Source of the DNA: Paenibacillus thiaminolyticus
Lineage (GTDB): Bacteria; Bacillota; Bacilli; Paenibacillales; Paenibacillaceae
Length of the DNA stretch: 64,000 nucleotides
Assembly: GCF_007066085.1 (NCBI RefSeq)
Contig: NZ_CP041405.1
Span: 2,294,001 to 2,358,000, forward strand
Reading direction: 5' to 3'
Part shown: positions 55,432 to 63,879 of the stretch, in pieces
Numbering within the stretch: the stretch's first letter is position 1
Layout of the letters: each line of letters begins with the position of its first letter
Made by a program: the position numbers and the translations under genes
Notes under the pieces: model-generated
The model's input: only the letters and a program-made list of their open reading frames with translations
Databases searched by the model: none
Told to the model about the DNA's origin: nothing

Positions 55432-55474
55432 GGGGTTGTCTCAGTGCAGCTAAACACTGCCATTGGACAACCCC
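55432..55474 (-). terminator. Hairpin after treR
   Basis: GGGGTTGTC (55432-55440) pairs with GACAACCCC (55466-55474), with an inner stem CAGTG/CACTG. It lies 25 bases past the treR stop; there is no good T-run, so a terminator role is tentative. Confidence 0.5.
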
Positions 55475-55498
55475 TGCATGCCTGGAGCTGGCTGCCGA

Positions 55499-56233
55499 TC
55501 ACTTGAACGGCAAACCGATATGTTCGCGTCTGGCGAAATCGACAAACCTGAATTTATCGGGCCGATGCCGCGACTCAGTATACTGCAACAAGGCGGTATC
55601 ATTCAAATAGACATGGTTCCTGACGACGACGACATACGTGTGTTCGCCTAAATCCATGTATTCGCGATCGGCCTCGGTCGCCTGCTCCACCGTGATTTCT
55701 TTTTTGGCGAAGCTAATGACAAGTCCCAGCTGCGACTCGAAATACGCGTAAAGCGAATGCTCCACAATATCTTTCGTAATCGTGGGGACAAATTCTTTAT
55801 TGACGTAATCGATATCTAAAATAATCCTCTCGCCGGCGATTTCTCTGGATCGGACAATTTTCCATACTTCCGCTTTACTGTTGATTTTAAGCTCCTTCTG
55901 AATAAAGCTATCCGGCTTGGCAAGGACCAACTCATGGACAATCGTTCGCCATTCCTTCCTTGACCGGTTAGCGATTTCCTTGAAGCTGACCAACCCCGAG
56001 ATGGGAAAATTGAATTTCTCGATATCCAAGACGACAGAGCCTTTTCCTCTTACCTTGTGGATATAGCCGTTCTGCGACAATTGGTTCAACGCCTTGCGAA
56101 TCGTCTCGCGAGAAGCATCGTACATCTTGGCTAATTCATGCTCCGAAGGCAGCAAACTATTGGATTTCAATTCGCCGGTTTGAATTTTTTTGGCGAGATC
56201 ATAATAAATCCCTGAAAATTTATTGTTTCTCAT
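55499..56233 (-). CDS. treR: Trehalose operon repressor (GntR family)
   Basis: 244 residues, closely matching B. subtilis TreR: winged helix LLPSEHELAKMYDASRETIRKALNQLSQNGYIHKVRGKGSVVL, then a UTRA domain (FPISGLVSFKEIA; LVISFAKKEITVEQATEADR; LLQYTESRHRPDKFRFVDFARR). TreR represses the operon and is released by trehalose-6-phosphate. The start at 56233 (MRNNKFSG) fits the family; five more codons are open. Last gene of treP-treA-treR. Twin TreR-like operators lie upstream of treP. Confidence 0.96.
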   Translation of the reverse strand: MRNNKFSGIYYDLAKKIQTGELKSNSLLPSEHELAKMYDASRETIRKALNQLSQNGYIHKVRGKGSVVLDIEKFNFPISGLVSFKEIANRSRKEWRTIVHELVLAKPDSFIQKELKINSKAEVWKIVRSREIAGERIILDIDYVNKEFVPTITKDIVEHSLYAYFESQLGLVISFAKKEITVEQATEADREYMDLGEHTYVVVVRNHVYLNDTALLQYTESRHRPDKFRFVDFARREHIGLPFK

Positions 56234-56374
56234 TCCATTTCTCACCATTTCTCCAATAGCATAATCATCATTATAAGCATATATCCTTTTATTCCATTAA
56301 GCAACGGATGACACGCTTGGACGAGCGGTTGACGTCCTGTCTAAGCTAAAGCTTGCTTCGGGTTGGCCTTATTC

Positions 56375-58066
56375 TTACTCTCCCCTCCAATAATAAACGA
56401 CGGACTCGTAAGGCCGCAGTTGCAGCGCCCGGAAATCTTCCGGCGAGCCGGCATAATTGGATAGTAAAATGCTGCCTTTCCCGTGCTCAGGTGACATTCC
56501 AATCTCGTCGGCTGTGAGCGTAACCGGTTCGCGGTAAAAGTTATTGACGACGAGAAGCGTTTCATTTTGCCATTGTCGCGCATAAGCAAATACCTGTTCA
56601 TGTTCCGCAAGCAGCAGCCGATAATCTCCATAGGTGAGAATGTCATATTGTTTGCGCAGTTGTATTAGTTTTTGATAATGATAAAAAATCGATTCCCGAT
56701 CTTGTAACGCAGCCTCCACGTTGATCTCCGGATAATTGGGAGCCGCTTGAATCCAAGGCATGCCTTTCGTGAATCCCCCGTGGGCGCTGCAATTCCATTG
56801 CATCGGCGTTCTCGAATTATCGCGAGATTTCTGCTTTAATATGTCCATGATCGTGTCATGGCTTTTTCCCTGTTCCCGCAGCATGTTATACATATTTAGC
56901 GATTCGACATCACGATAATCCGCCAGATGATGGAATTCCGGATTCGTCATCCCGATTTCTTCGCCCTGATATATAAAAGGCGTCCCTTGCATCATATGAA
57001 TCGTTGTTCCCAGCATTTTGGCGGCTTCCACCCGATACTCGCCGCTGTCGCCGAATCGCGATACAATGCGCGGCTGATCATGGTTGCACCAGAACAACGC
57101 GTTCCAGCCTCCGCCGGCATGCATGCGAATTTGCCATTCCGACAAGATTTGCTTCAATTTGATAAAATCAAAATCGGATTTCGCCCATTTCTCGCCTCCC
57201 GGATAATCGACCTTGAGATGGTGGAAGTTAAAGGTCATATTTAATTCCTGCCGCTCGGGATTCGTATACTTAATGCATTCCTCGATCGAGGTGGAAGACA
57301 TCTCCCCGACCGTCATCGTGTCATGCCGGGCAAACACTTCAAGATTCATTTCATGCAAATATTCATGAATACGAGGTCCGTCCGTGTAATATTTGCGGCC
57401 GTCCGCCTGCGCATGCTCGCCAGTGTCATTCGGGAAATTCTGATCTTTCGAAAGCAGATTAACGACATCCAGACGGAAGCCGTCGACTCCTTTGGCGAGC
57501 CAAAAATTCATCATTTGATACACTTCCTGACGCACGTCCGTGTTTTCCCAGTTGAGATCCGCCTGAGTGACGTCAAAAAGATGCAAATAATACTGCTTCG
57601 TCTTGTCATCGTATTTCCACGCGCTTCCGCCGAATTTCGACTGCCAATTGTTCGGCGGTTCCTGCCCGTTAGCCGGTTCTCTCCATATATAGTAATCCCG
57701 GTATGGATTATCGAGGGAAGTGCCTGACTGTTGAAACCACGAATGCTCCGTCGAGGTATGGTTCACTACAATGTCCATGATCACCTTTATTTCCCTGCGG
57801 TGAGCTTCGTCTAATAGCTTGTCGAAGTCCTCCATCGTTCCATATTGCGGATTAATCGCGTAATAATCGCTGATATCATAGCCATTGTCTTTTTCAGGCG
57901 ACACATAAATCGGGGTTAGCCAGATCACATCCACGCCCAGTTCGTGAAGATAATCCAATTTGGCGATAATCCCGTTAATATCTCCAAGACCGTTGCCTGT
58001 CGTATCCAGAAAACTTTTCGGATAGATTTGATAGACGGCCGCTCTTTTCCACCAAGGTTCTTGCAT
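56375..58066 (-). CDS. treA: Alpha,alpha-phosphotrehalase (GH13)
   Basis: 563 residues. GH13 motifs: DIVVNHTSTEH near residue 100, GFRLDVVNLLSKD (nucleophile Asp) near 198, VGEMSST (acid Glu) near 255 and WCNHDQPR near 325. It hydrolyses trehalose-6-phosphate to glucose and glucose-6-phosphate. Also called treC. GAGGAG before the ATG; 75 bases after treP. Confidence 0.96.
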   Translation of the reverse strand: MQEPWWKRAAVYQIYPKSFLDTTGNGLGDINGIIAKLDYLHELGVDVIWLTPIYVSPEKDNGYDISDYYAINPQYGTMEDFDKLLDEAHRREIKVIMDIVVNHTSTEHSWFQQSGTSLDNPYRDYYIWREPANGQEPPNNWQSKFGGSAWKYDDKTKQYYLHLFDVTQADLNWENTDVRQEVYQMMNFWLAKGVDGFRLDVVNLLSKDQNFPNDTGEHAQADGRKYYTDGPRIHEYLHEMNLEVFARHDTMTVGEMSSTSIEECIKYTNPERQELNMTFNFHHLKVDYPGGEKWAKSDFDFIKLKQILSEWQIRMHAGGGWNALFWCNHDQPRIVSRFGDSGEYRVEAAKMLGTTIHMMQGTPFIYQGEEIGMTNPEFHHLADYRDVESLNMYNMLREQGKSHDTIMDILKQKSRDNSRTPMQWNCSAHGGFTKGMPWIQAAPNYPEINVEAALQDRESIFYHYQKLIQLRKQYDILTYGDYRLLLAEHEQVFAYARQWQNETLLVVNNFYREPVTLTADEIGMSPEHGKGSILLSNYAGSPEDFRALQLRPYESVVYYWRGE

Positions 58067-58141
58067 CGTTACACTCCTCTACTGTAATCCGCTCAAATGC
58101 CTGCATGAATGCCTGCGCACTCGCCCATTCTTGTCTGACTC

Positions 58142-59563
58142 TTACTTTTCGGTTCCTTTTACTTTGGCAAACAGAAGGGTCAGCACAAACGGGACGGCAA
58201 CGGCGATGCCCATAGCTATAAAGTAAATGCCCCAAAAGTCAGTGAAGATAGACAAAAATGCCGGAATACCGCCAATTCCGATCGAAGAAGCCGTGACATG
58301 CTTCCAGGCGACCAGCATGCCCGCACAAGCCGCGCCGATCATAGCGCTGATAAAAGGAAACTTAAAGCGTATATTCACGCCGAACATCGCAGGTTCCGTC
58401 ACGCCCAGGAAGGCGGAAATGCCCGAGGTGAGCGCCGTCCCTCGCAATTTATCGTCTTTGCTGGCGAACATCATCGCAAGCGCCGCCGCTCCTTGTGCGA
58501 TATTGGACATGACAATCACCGGCCACAGGTAGGTTGTGCCGATACTCGATATCAACTGCAAATCAAGCGCCAGGAACGTATGGTGCATCCCCGTCATGAC
58601 AAGCAATGCGCCGATTCCAGCATAGATAAACCCTGCCAGCCAGCCGAAGTGATGGAACATCGCGACGACGGCATCGCTAATGGCGTTGCCGATCTGAAAC
58701 GTAACCGGCCCGATAACCGCAAATGTAATAAAACCGGTAACCAGCAGCGCGATGGGCGCCACCAGCAGCAATTGAATCGAATCAGGAATGCGTTTTCTTA
58801 ACAAGAGTTCAATTCGGGCAAGCAAATAGGATGAGAGCAAGACAGGAATGACTTGACCCTGATAACCGATTTTATTGATAGACAATCCAAACAGATCCCA
58901 GCGAGGAATGTCTCCGCTGCTTAACGCATCGCTGGCAGGGGCGAGACTCGGGTGAATGAGCATCAACCCTAGCACAATGCCGAGCAGCGGGCTTCCGCCG
59001 AAGCGCTTCACTGCAGACCATCCAATCAGTCCCGGCAAGAAGGTAAATGCCGTGCTCGCAATCAAGCTGACAATGTCGGCAAATCCTTCCCAGGCCGGAT
59101 AAACTTCAATCAACGACTTTTCTGCGTAAAAAATGCCCGGTCCCACCAGTAAATTATTGAGTCCAAGCAGCAAACCGGATGTGACAATGGCGGGAAGGAG
59201 CGGAATAAAAATATCCCCCAGCACCTTTACGAATCGTTGCAGCGGATTTATTTTTCTCGCTTCCCCGGCTGGCGCTGTCCCCTGTGCCGGAGCGGGTGCG
59301 GAAGTCCCTGCCATTCCTGCGATTTGCACCAATTCCTTATGCACTCTATCCACGATTCCCTGGCCAATGACAACTTGGAACTGACCATTCGTGGAAAAGC
59401 TGCCTTTCACTAAGTCATTCTGGTCGAGCGCTTCTTTATTGACTTTCCCCTCATCCTTCAAGGAAAATCGCAGTCTGGTAATACAGTGTATAACATCTGA
59501 AATATTGTCCGAGCCTCCAACAGCCTCAATAATCTGTTCCACGGACTTTCTCTTTATTGCCAT
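58142..59563 (-). CDS. treP: PTS trehalose transporter, EIIBC
   Basis: 473 residues. N-terminal EIIB domain with the phosphorylated Cys in VIHCITRLRFSL near residue 26, an Ala/Pro linker (GTSAPAPAQGTAPAGEA) near 95, and a ten-helix EIIC domain (GMHHTFLALDLQLI near 305; FLGVTEPAMFGVNIRFKFPF near 370). No EIIA domain, so it borrows one (usually glucose EIIA). It imports trehalose as trehalose-6-P. ATG at 59563 has TTGGAGG upstream. First gene of the operon. Confidence 0.95.
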   Translation of the reverse strand: MAIKRKSVEQIIEAVGGSDNISDVIHCITRLRFSLKDEGKVNKEALDQNDLVKGSFSTNGQFQVVIGQGIVDRVHKELVQIAGMAGTSAPAPAQGTAPAGEARKINPLQRFVKVLGDIFIPLLPAIVTSGLLLGLNNLLVGPGIFYAEKSLIEVYPAWEGFADIVSLIASTAFTFLPGLIGWSAVKRFGGSPLLGIVLGLMLIHPSLAPASDALSSGDIPRWDLFGLSINKIGYQGQVIPVLLSSYLLARIELLLRKRIPDSIQLLLVAPIALLVTGFITFAVIGPVTFQIGNAISDAVVAMFHHFGWLAGFIYAGIGALLVMTGMHHTFLALDLQLISSIGTTYLWPVIVMSNIAQGAAALAMMFASKDDKLRGTALTSGISAFLGVTEPAMFGVNIRFKFPFISAMIGAACAGMLVAWKHVTASSIGIGGIPAFLSIFTDFWGIYFIAMGIAVAVPFVLTLLFAKVKGTEK

Positions 59564-59742
59564 CGCTAGCTCCTCCAAAACTCTATGATGCGGTATATAT
59601 ATTGCTACAAAAATATCCAACTGTCCAATCGGAGCATCGTTTTTCATGGTGATCGCATTCCGCGATCTTATCGTGAATCATTTCACTTCCCTTGCCTCGC
59701 TCTGTCTTCCATTTTTCACATACATCATGTCATCTATCCATC

Positions 59743-59828
59743 TAGTAACGCTTACAATCTCCTTTCTTCACATAACTTGTATATACAAATTACAGGGAAA
59801 TAATATCATGTATATACATGTTGGTCAA
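59743..59828 (-). promoter_or_regulatory. tre promoter with twin TreR operators and cre box
   Basis: Minus strand: TTGACC (59823-59828), 17-base spacer, TATTAT (59800-59805). The spacer holds the palindrome CATGTATATACATG (59807-59820). A second palindrome TTGTATATACAA (59777-59788) lies just after the start site; centres are 31 bases apart. Both match the TreR operator shape known in B. subtilis. A cre-like TGTAAGCGTTACTA is at 59743-59756. The leader is then 180 bases long. Confidence 0.85.
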
Positions 59829-60089
59829 CCGCCGAATAGGAGTCTGCCTTCAAAAAAAGCTTCCGCTATGGGTAGAGGTTACTCCTTCAAGACAGAACCT
59901 TTCCGTCTTATAAATGATTTTCGGGTAACACTTTGCCGCCTCTGTTTTAGTAGGCATGCTAATGAAGATCATAGATACGCTCAAAATAATTCCAGTTATT
60001 TCATGCAACCAAATAAAAAAGGAGCCCCATCAGCACAATGCCAGCAGAGCTCCTTTTCACCGGTTCCTCCGGATCTGTGTACAGTATAC
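59829..60089. other. Non-coding gap with a strong hairpin
   Basis: No gene recognised. It contains a bidirectional terminator-like hairpin at 60015-60057: AAAAAAGGAGC pairing with GCTCCTTTT, with an inner CAGCA/TGCTG pairing. The unit it ends on the minus strand is not clear; perhaps readthrough from yjcZ. Confidence 0.5.
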
Positions 60090-60121
60090 CAAATAAAATA
60101 GCCCTGCCTCTTCAGCAGGGC
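60090..60121 (-). terminator. Terminator of yjcZ
   Basis: On the minus strand GCCCTGC pairs with GCAGGGC around TGAAGAG, followed by TATTTTATTT; 50 bases after the yjcZ stop. Confidence 0.85.
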
Positions 60122-60173
60122 ATGTAATGAAGCTGCTCCATGGGTATAGACGCAGGTCTTGCCAATGATCTTA

Positions 60174-60296
60174 CTAGTAGATAAATCCACGAGAAATAAT
60201 GACAAGCAAGATAAACAGAACCAAGATTACACCAATAGAAGTAAAGCCTCCGAATCCACATGAGAAGCCTCCAACACCTCCAACAACACCGCTCAT
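60174..60296 (-). CDS. YjcZ family sporulation peptide
   Basis: 40 residues: MSGVVGGVGGFSCGFGGFTS followed by IGVILVLFILLVIISRGFIY. A Gly/Phe-rich head and one C-terminal membrane helix define the YjcZ family, small membrane peptides made in the mother cell during sporulation of Bacillus relatives. GAGGAGG stands 7 bases before the ATG, and the gene has its own terminator. It is too short for a usual cut-off. Confidence 0.92.
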   Translation of the reverse strand: MSGVVGGVGGFSCGFGGFTSIGVILVLFILLVIISRGFIY

Positions 60297-60480
60297 AAGC
60301 CAACCTCCTCTCTCCTAGGTACTCATATGATATGAAATGAGCCGAGTTTTGACTTGGCTTGGACCCAGTAAGAGAAAATTAGGCTTTGTCCCCTAGCGTA
60401 AAATGCCGAGGATCAGGCGTGCCCGCGCGCGGATAACCGGCGGCAGGCACATAAGTTCGCCTGTGGGAAAAAATTAATTG

Positions 60481-60518
60481 TTGTGTTCTTTCACCTAGGT
60501 TACTATAATGGTAGTAAC
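60481..60518 (+). promoter_or_regulatory. Promoter with overlapping palindromic operator
   Basis: TTGTGT (60481-60486), 17-base spacer, TATAAT (60504-60509). The -10 box lies inside the palindrome GTTACTA-TAATGG-TAGTAAC (60499-60518). Sites of the form TTACT-n-AGTAA are typical for HxlR-family redox or xenobiotic sensors (YodB, CatR); that assignment is inference. Confidence 0.75.
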
Positions 60519-60550
60519 TTTTTTAATCCTGCAGATTGGAGTTGTTTCCT

Positions 60551-61756
60551 TTGAATTTCCGGGTATATATGCTGGCGGTCGCCGCCTTCGTCGTCGGCAC
60601 GGTGGAGCTGATTATCGGAGGGCTGCTTGACCAGATCGCAACCGACCTCGGCATTACGGTCAGTGCTGCAGGCCAGTTAATCACGATCTTCTCCGTCGCC
60701 TTCGCCATATCCGCGCCGATATTGATGAACGTGACCGCGCGGTTCGAACGGAAGAAGCTGTACTTATTCTTTTTGCTCGTCTTTATGCTGTCCAATCTGA
60801 TTGTCGCCTTCAGCTCCGATTACGGGGCGTTGATGGCCGCGCGGGCGCTGTCCGCCGCCAGCGGATCGCTCATTATCGTCCTGTCGGTCACGATCGCGTC
60901 GAAGCTGGTGAAGCCCGAGTATAAGGGCCGGGCCATTGGAATTATCTATATGGGCGTCAGCGGCTCGCTCGTGCTCGGCGTCCCGATCGGCATGGTTATC
61001 GGTCATGCTTATGGCTGGAGAGCGCCATTCTTGTTCGTCGCGCTGCTTACGGTCGTCGCCATGATTGCGATTTTCTTCTCGCTGCAGCCTGTCGCGCCGT
61101 CGCCGGCGGCGCCGCTTCGCGCCCAGTTCGCCTCGCTGAAGAACGCCAAGCTGGTAAGCGGGCATCTGCTGGCCTATTTCATGCTGACCGGCCACCTGAC
61201 CTTGTATGCGTACTTGACGCCATATCTCCAGGCAACCTATCAATTAAGTCCGGAGATGACGAGCGTCGCCTACTTCCTGTTCGGCATCGCCGCCGTCGCC
61301 GGCGGGGGAATCGGGGGCTGGATTGCGGACAAATGGGGCACGAAGCGCTCCATCCTGACCGTCGTAGCCAGCTTCGCCTGCATCATGTTCATCCTGCCCT
61401 TCGCGGCCCATCTGCCGTTCTACCTGTTCATGGCGGTGGTCATGATGTGGAGCGCGCTGAGCTGGGCGCTAACTCCGGGACAGCAGAGCTACCTGATGCA
61501 GTGCGCGCCCGATACCGCAGACATCCAGCTGAGCCTCAGCTCCTCGGTGCTGCATATGGGCATCGCGACCGGCTCGGTCGTCGGCGGGGCTGTGATCGAG
61601 AAGAGCGCCGTCACCTACAACGCCTGGGTCGGCTGCTCCATCGTTCTGATAGCGCTGGCCGTGGCAGTCTATTCCTTGACCCGCCCGTTCCGCGGCAAGG
61701 CGGCGGCAGCTCATCAAGCAAGCGCCGGCGCTTCCGCGCCATTAGCTGAATCGTAA
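60551..61756 (+). CDS. MFS transporter (AraJ/chloramphenicol-efflux-like)
   Basis: 401 residues, 12 helices. Starts at TTG (MNFRVYMLAVAAFVVGTVELII), with TTGGAG 9 bases upstream; GTxEx2IxG in helix 1 is typical of the DHA1 AraJ/CmlA-like group. Later motifs: RFERKKLYLFFLLVFMLSNL (loop 2-3) and GWIADKWGTKRSIL (loop 8-9). Likely an exporter of a small hydrophobic compound. Its promoter is covered by a palindrome, so expression is probably inducible by its substrate; the regulator gene is not adjacent. Confidence 0.9.
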   Translation: MNFRVYMLAVAAFVVGTVELIIGGLLDQIATDLGITVSAAGQLITIFSVAFAISAPILMNVTARFERKKLYLFFLLVFMLSNLIVAFSSDYGALMAARALSAASGSLIIVLSVTIASKLVKPEYKGRAIGIIYMGVSGSLVLGVPIGMVIGHAYGWRAPFLFVALLTVVAMIAIFFSLQPVAPSPAAPLRAQFASLKNAKLVSGHLLAYFMLTGHLTLYAYLTPYLQATYQLSPEMTSVAYFLFGIAAVAGGGIGGWIADKWGTKRSILTVVASFACIMFILPFAAHLPFYLFMAVVMMWSALSWALTPGQQSYLMQCAPDTADIQLSLSSSVLHMGIATGSVVGGAVIEKSAVTYNAWVGCSIVLIALAVAVYSLTRPFRGKAAAAHQASAGASAPLAES

Positions 61757-61851
61757 CCAGAAGCCGCCCCGGGGCAGTGAGCCTCGGGGCGGTGTTATGA
61801 TCAGGAGGCATATTCACTGCAGAACAATGAAACCATATTGCCCTCTTCAAA

Positions 61852-61873
61852 TCATATATGATATGATATATGA
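61852..61873. promoter_or_regulatory. Palindrome upstream of the hpaG1-like gene
   Basis: TCATATAT and ATATATGA around GATATG, 33 bases before the ATG. Probable operator (GntR- or MarR-like in form) for the aromatic degradation genes. Confidence 0.55.
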
Positions 61874-61906
61874 AAACTATTACAAATAGAAACTGAGGCG
61901 AAGCAC

Positions 61907-62701
61907 ATGGGCAATGCAATGATTAAGCTATGCGGCATGCAGCAGTGGGCGGAGGCAATGGTATATCCGGAGAATAATACGGTCGAACAAAATGGTAAGC
62001 GCATTCATTCCTCCAAGCTGGCGTTGGCTACTCCCGTAACCGGCATGATGTACGGAACGCTGCTCAATTACAAGGGAGTGCTTGAAGCACTGGGGAATGC
62101 GGTGAATGAACCGCCTTACAACGCCCCCCCTGTCGGCCCGGTCCTGTATATCAAGCCCGCGAATACTCACATCGGGTACGGCTCGGCCATTCCTCTTCCC
62201 GCAGATGCCGAACAGGTAGCCATCGGCGCCGCGTTAGGCGTCGTCATCGGCCGCACCGCAACCCGGGTAAGCGAATCCGAAGCGCTTGATTATGTGGCAG
62301 GCTACACGATCGTGAATGATGTCCAGATCCCGCATCAGCAACTGTTCCGGCCCGCTATCCGCCACCTGTCGCGGGATGGCTTCTGTCCCGCAGGTCCTTG
62401 GGTAATGAAGCCGGAAGCGATCGGCGACCCGCATAATCTGAAGATCCGCGTATATGTGAATGGGGTACTGAAGCAAGAACAGACGACGGCCCGTCTGATT
62501 CGCACTATCCCCCGCTTGCTTGTGGAGATTACGGATTTTATGACGTTGAACGCAGGGGATATGCTGCACGTCGGCATTCCCGAGAACGCGCCGCTCGCTG
62601 CAGCGGGAGATGTTGTTCGGATTGCAATCGATGGCATCGGCTGCCTGGACAATCCCGTTGTACGTAAGCAGGGGAGAGCCGAAGGAGGAGAAGCAATATG
62701 A
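61907..62701 (+). CDS. Fumarylacetoacetate hydrolase family protein (HpaG1-like)
   Basis: 264 residues. FAH fold: VLYIKPANTHIGYGSAIPLP near residue 78, GAALGVVIGRTATRVSESEALDYVAGYTIVNDV near 105-135. Together with the next gene it corresponds to the two halves of HpaG, the 5-oxopent-3-ene-1,2,5-tricarboxylate decarboxylase / HHDD isomerase of homoprotocatechuate breakdown. In this copy the metal-binding region reads GVVIGRTAT where typical members have E-x-E (ELAVVIG); the first Glu position is changed (GAALGVVIG), which hints at reduced or altered activity. ATG with GAGGCGAAG upstream. Confidence 0.85.
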   Translation: MGNAMIKLCGMQQWAEAMVYPENNTVEQNGKRIHSSKLALATPVTGMMYGTLLNYKGVLEALGNAVNEPPYNAPPVGPVLYIKPANTHIGYGSAIPLPADAEQVAIGAALGVVIGRTATRVSESEALDYVAGYTIVNDVQIPHQQLFRPAIRHLSRDGFCPAGPWVMKPEAIGDPHNLKIRVYVNGVLKQEQTTARLIRTIPRLLVEITDFMTLNAGDMLHVGIPENAPLAAAGDVVRIAIDGIGCLDNPVVRKQGRAEGGEAI

Positions 62702-63459
62702 GACACGCACGCGTCGCTTATTCAGGATCGATTCATCACGCGATAGACTTGGGCGGACGGTTGAAGCTTGATGACGGACGAGAAGTTAGCGAATCGGACG
62801 TCGTATGGCTTCCGCCGCTGCAGCCCCGTACGATATTCGCGCTAGGCTTGAATTATGCTGATCATGCCAGAGAACTATCCTTTGCTGCTCCGGCTGAACC
62901 GCTTGTGTTCCTGAAGGGACCCAACACATTAATCGGTCATCGCGGGCATACTCGCCGTCCCGCTGACGCCGCTTATATGCATTATGAGTGCGAACTTGCC
63001 GTCGTGATCGGCCGTACTGCACGCGCCGTGAAGCAAGAAGAGGCTTACGATTATGTAGCTGGATATACGGTAGCGAATGATTATGCCATCCGCGATTATC
63101 TGGAGAACTATTATCGGCCGAATCTGAGGGTCAAGAACCGCGATGCATGCACTCCAATTGGCCCTTGGCTCGTAGATGCCGGCGATGTGCCCGATCCGAT
63201 GAATTTGACTCTTCGTACCTGCGTGAACGGCGTCTTGACCCAGGAAGGCTCTACCACCGACATGATCTTCAGTATTCCTGCACTTATCGAATATTTGAGC
63301 AGCTTCATGACGCTGAAGCAAGGCGATATCATCCTGACCGGCACGCCCGAGGGATTGGTTAACACCGAGATCGGGGATGAAGTGGTTACCGAAATCGAAG
63401 GCATTGGCCGGCTAGTGAATACGATAGCGGGCGATGATGTTTTTCATATACAGGTCTGA
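62698..63459 (+). CDS. Fumarylacetoacetate hydrolase family protein (HpaG2-like)
   Basis: 253 residues. FIFALGLNYADHARELSF-type start near residue 45 (TIFALGLNYADHARE), KGPNTLIGH near 72, MHYECELAVVIGRTARAV near 97 with both metal-ligand Glu residues, and TGTPEGLV near 213. Its ATG overlaps the previous stop (ATGA), so the two are translationally coupled and probably form a complex, as HpaG domains do. Confidence 0.9.
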   Translation: MRHARVAYSGSIHHAIDLGGRLKLDDGREVSESDVVWLPPLQPRTIFALGLNYADHARELSFAAPAEPLVFLKGPNTLIGHRGHTRRPADAAYMHYECELAVVIGRTARAVKQEEAYDYVAGYTVANDYAIRDYLENYYRPNLRVKNRDACTPIGPWLVDAGDVPDPMNLTLRTCVNGVLTQEGSTTDMIFSIPALIEYLSSFMTLKQGDIILTGTPEGLVNTEIGDEVVTEIEGIGRLVNTIAGDDVFHIQV

Positions 63460-63492
63460 TTCCCTGTGGACAACGATTGAAGGAGGAAGTGT

Positions 63493-63879
63493 ATGCCGCA
63501 TATTATCGTGGAATATACGAGTAATATTAAAGAGGAAGCCAATATTCCATCCCTATTACAAACGATCCACCATGTGCTCCTCGCACGGCGCGATAGTTTC
63601 CCTATCGGAGGGATTCGTTCGCGGGCGATCGAGCTGCATGATTACCTCGTTGCCGATGGCGCGGAAGATGACGCTTTCGTTCACATCACCTTAAAAATTG
63701 GCTCCGGCCGTTCGGAACAAGTCAAGCGAAATACATGCGACGCGCTGTTCGATGCGGTCAAGGCCCATTTTTCCCCGTTGTTCGACCAACGATATTTGGC
63801 GCTGTCGCTGGAGCTGGCGGAATTTAGCGAAGGCGGCACCTACAAGCATAATAATATTCACGCAAGATATGCAACTTAG
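63493..63879 (+). CDS. hpaF: 5-carboxymethyl-2-hydroxymuconate isomerase
   Basis: 128 residues. MPHIIVEYTSNI gives the N-terminal catalytic Pro after Met removal, as in tautomerase-superfamily CHMI; GIRSRAIELHDYLVADG near residue 40 and FVHITLKIGSGRS near 62 are family hallmarks, and Arg residues in the first fit carboxylate binding. It isomerises CHM in homoprotocatechuate degradation between the ring-cleavage aldehyde dehydrogenase step and HpaG. AAGGAGGAAG before the ATG. Further hpa genes may lie beyond the window. Confidence 0.9.
   Translation: MPHIIVEYTSNIKEEANIPSLLQTIHHVLLARRDSFPIGGIRSRAIELHDYLVADGAEDDAFVHITLKIGSGRSEQVKRNTCDALFDAVKAHFSPLFDQRYLALSLELAEFSEGGTYKHNNIHARYAT

Noticed and set aside
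59646..60101. 151-codon plus-strand frame over the tre control region
   Set aside because: It covers the tre promoter, operators and a terminator hairpin; no start signal or homology.
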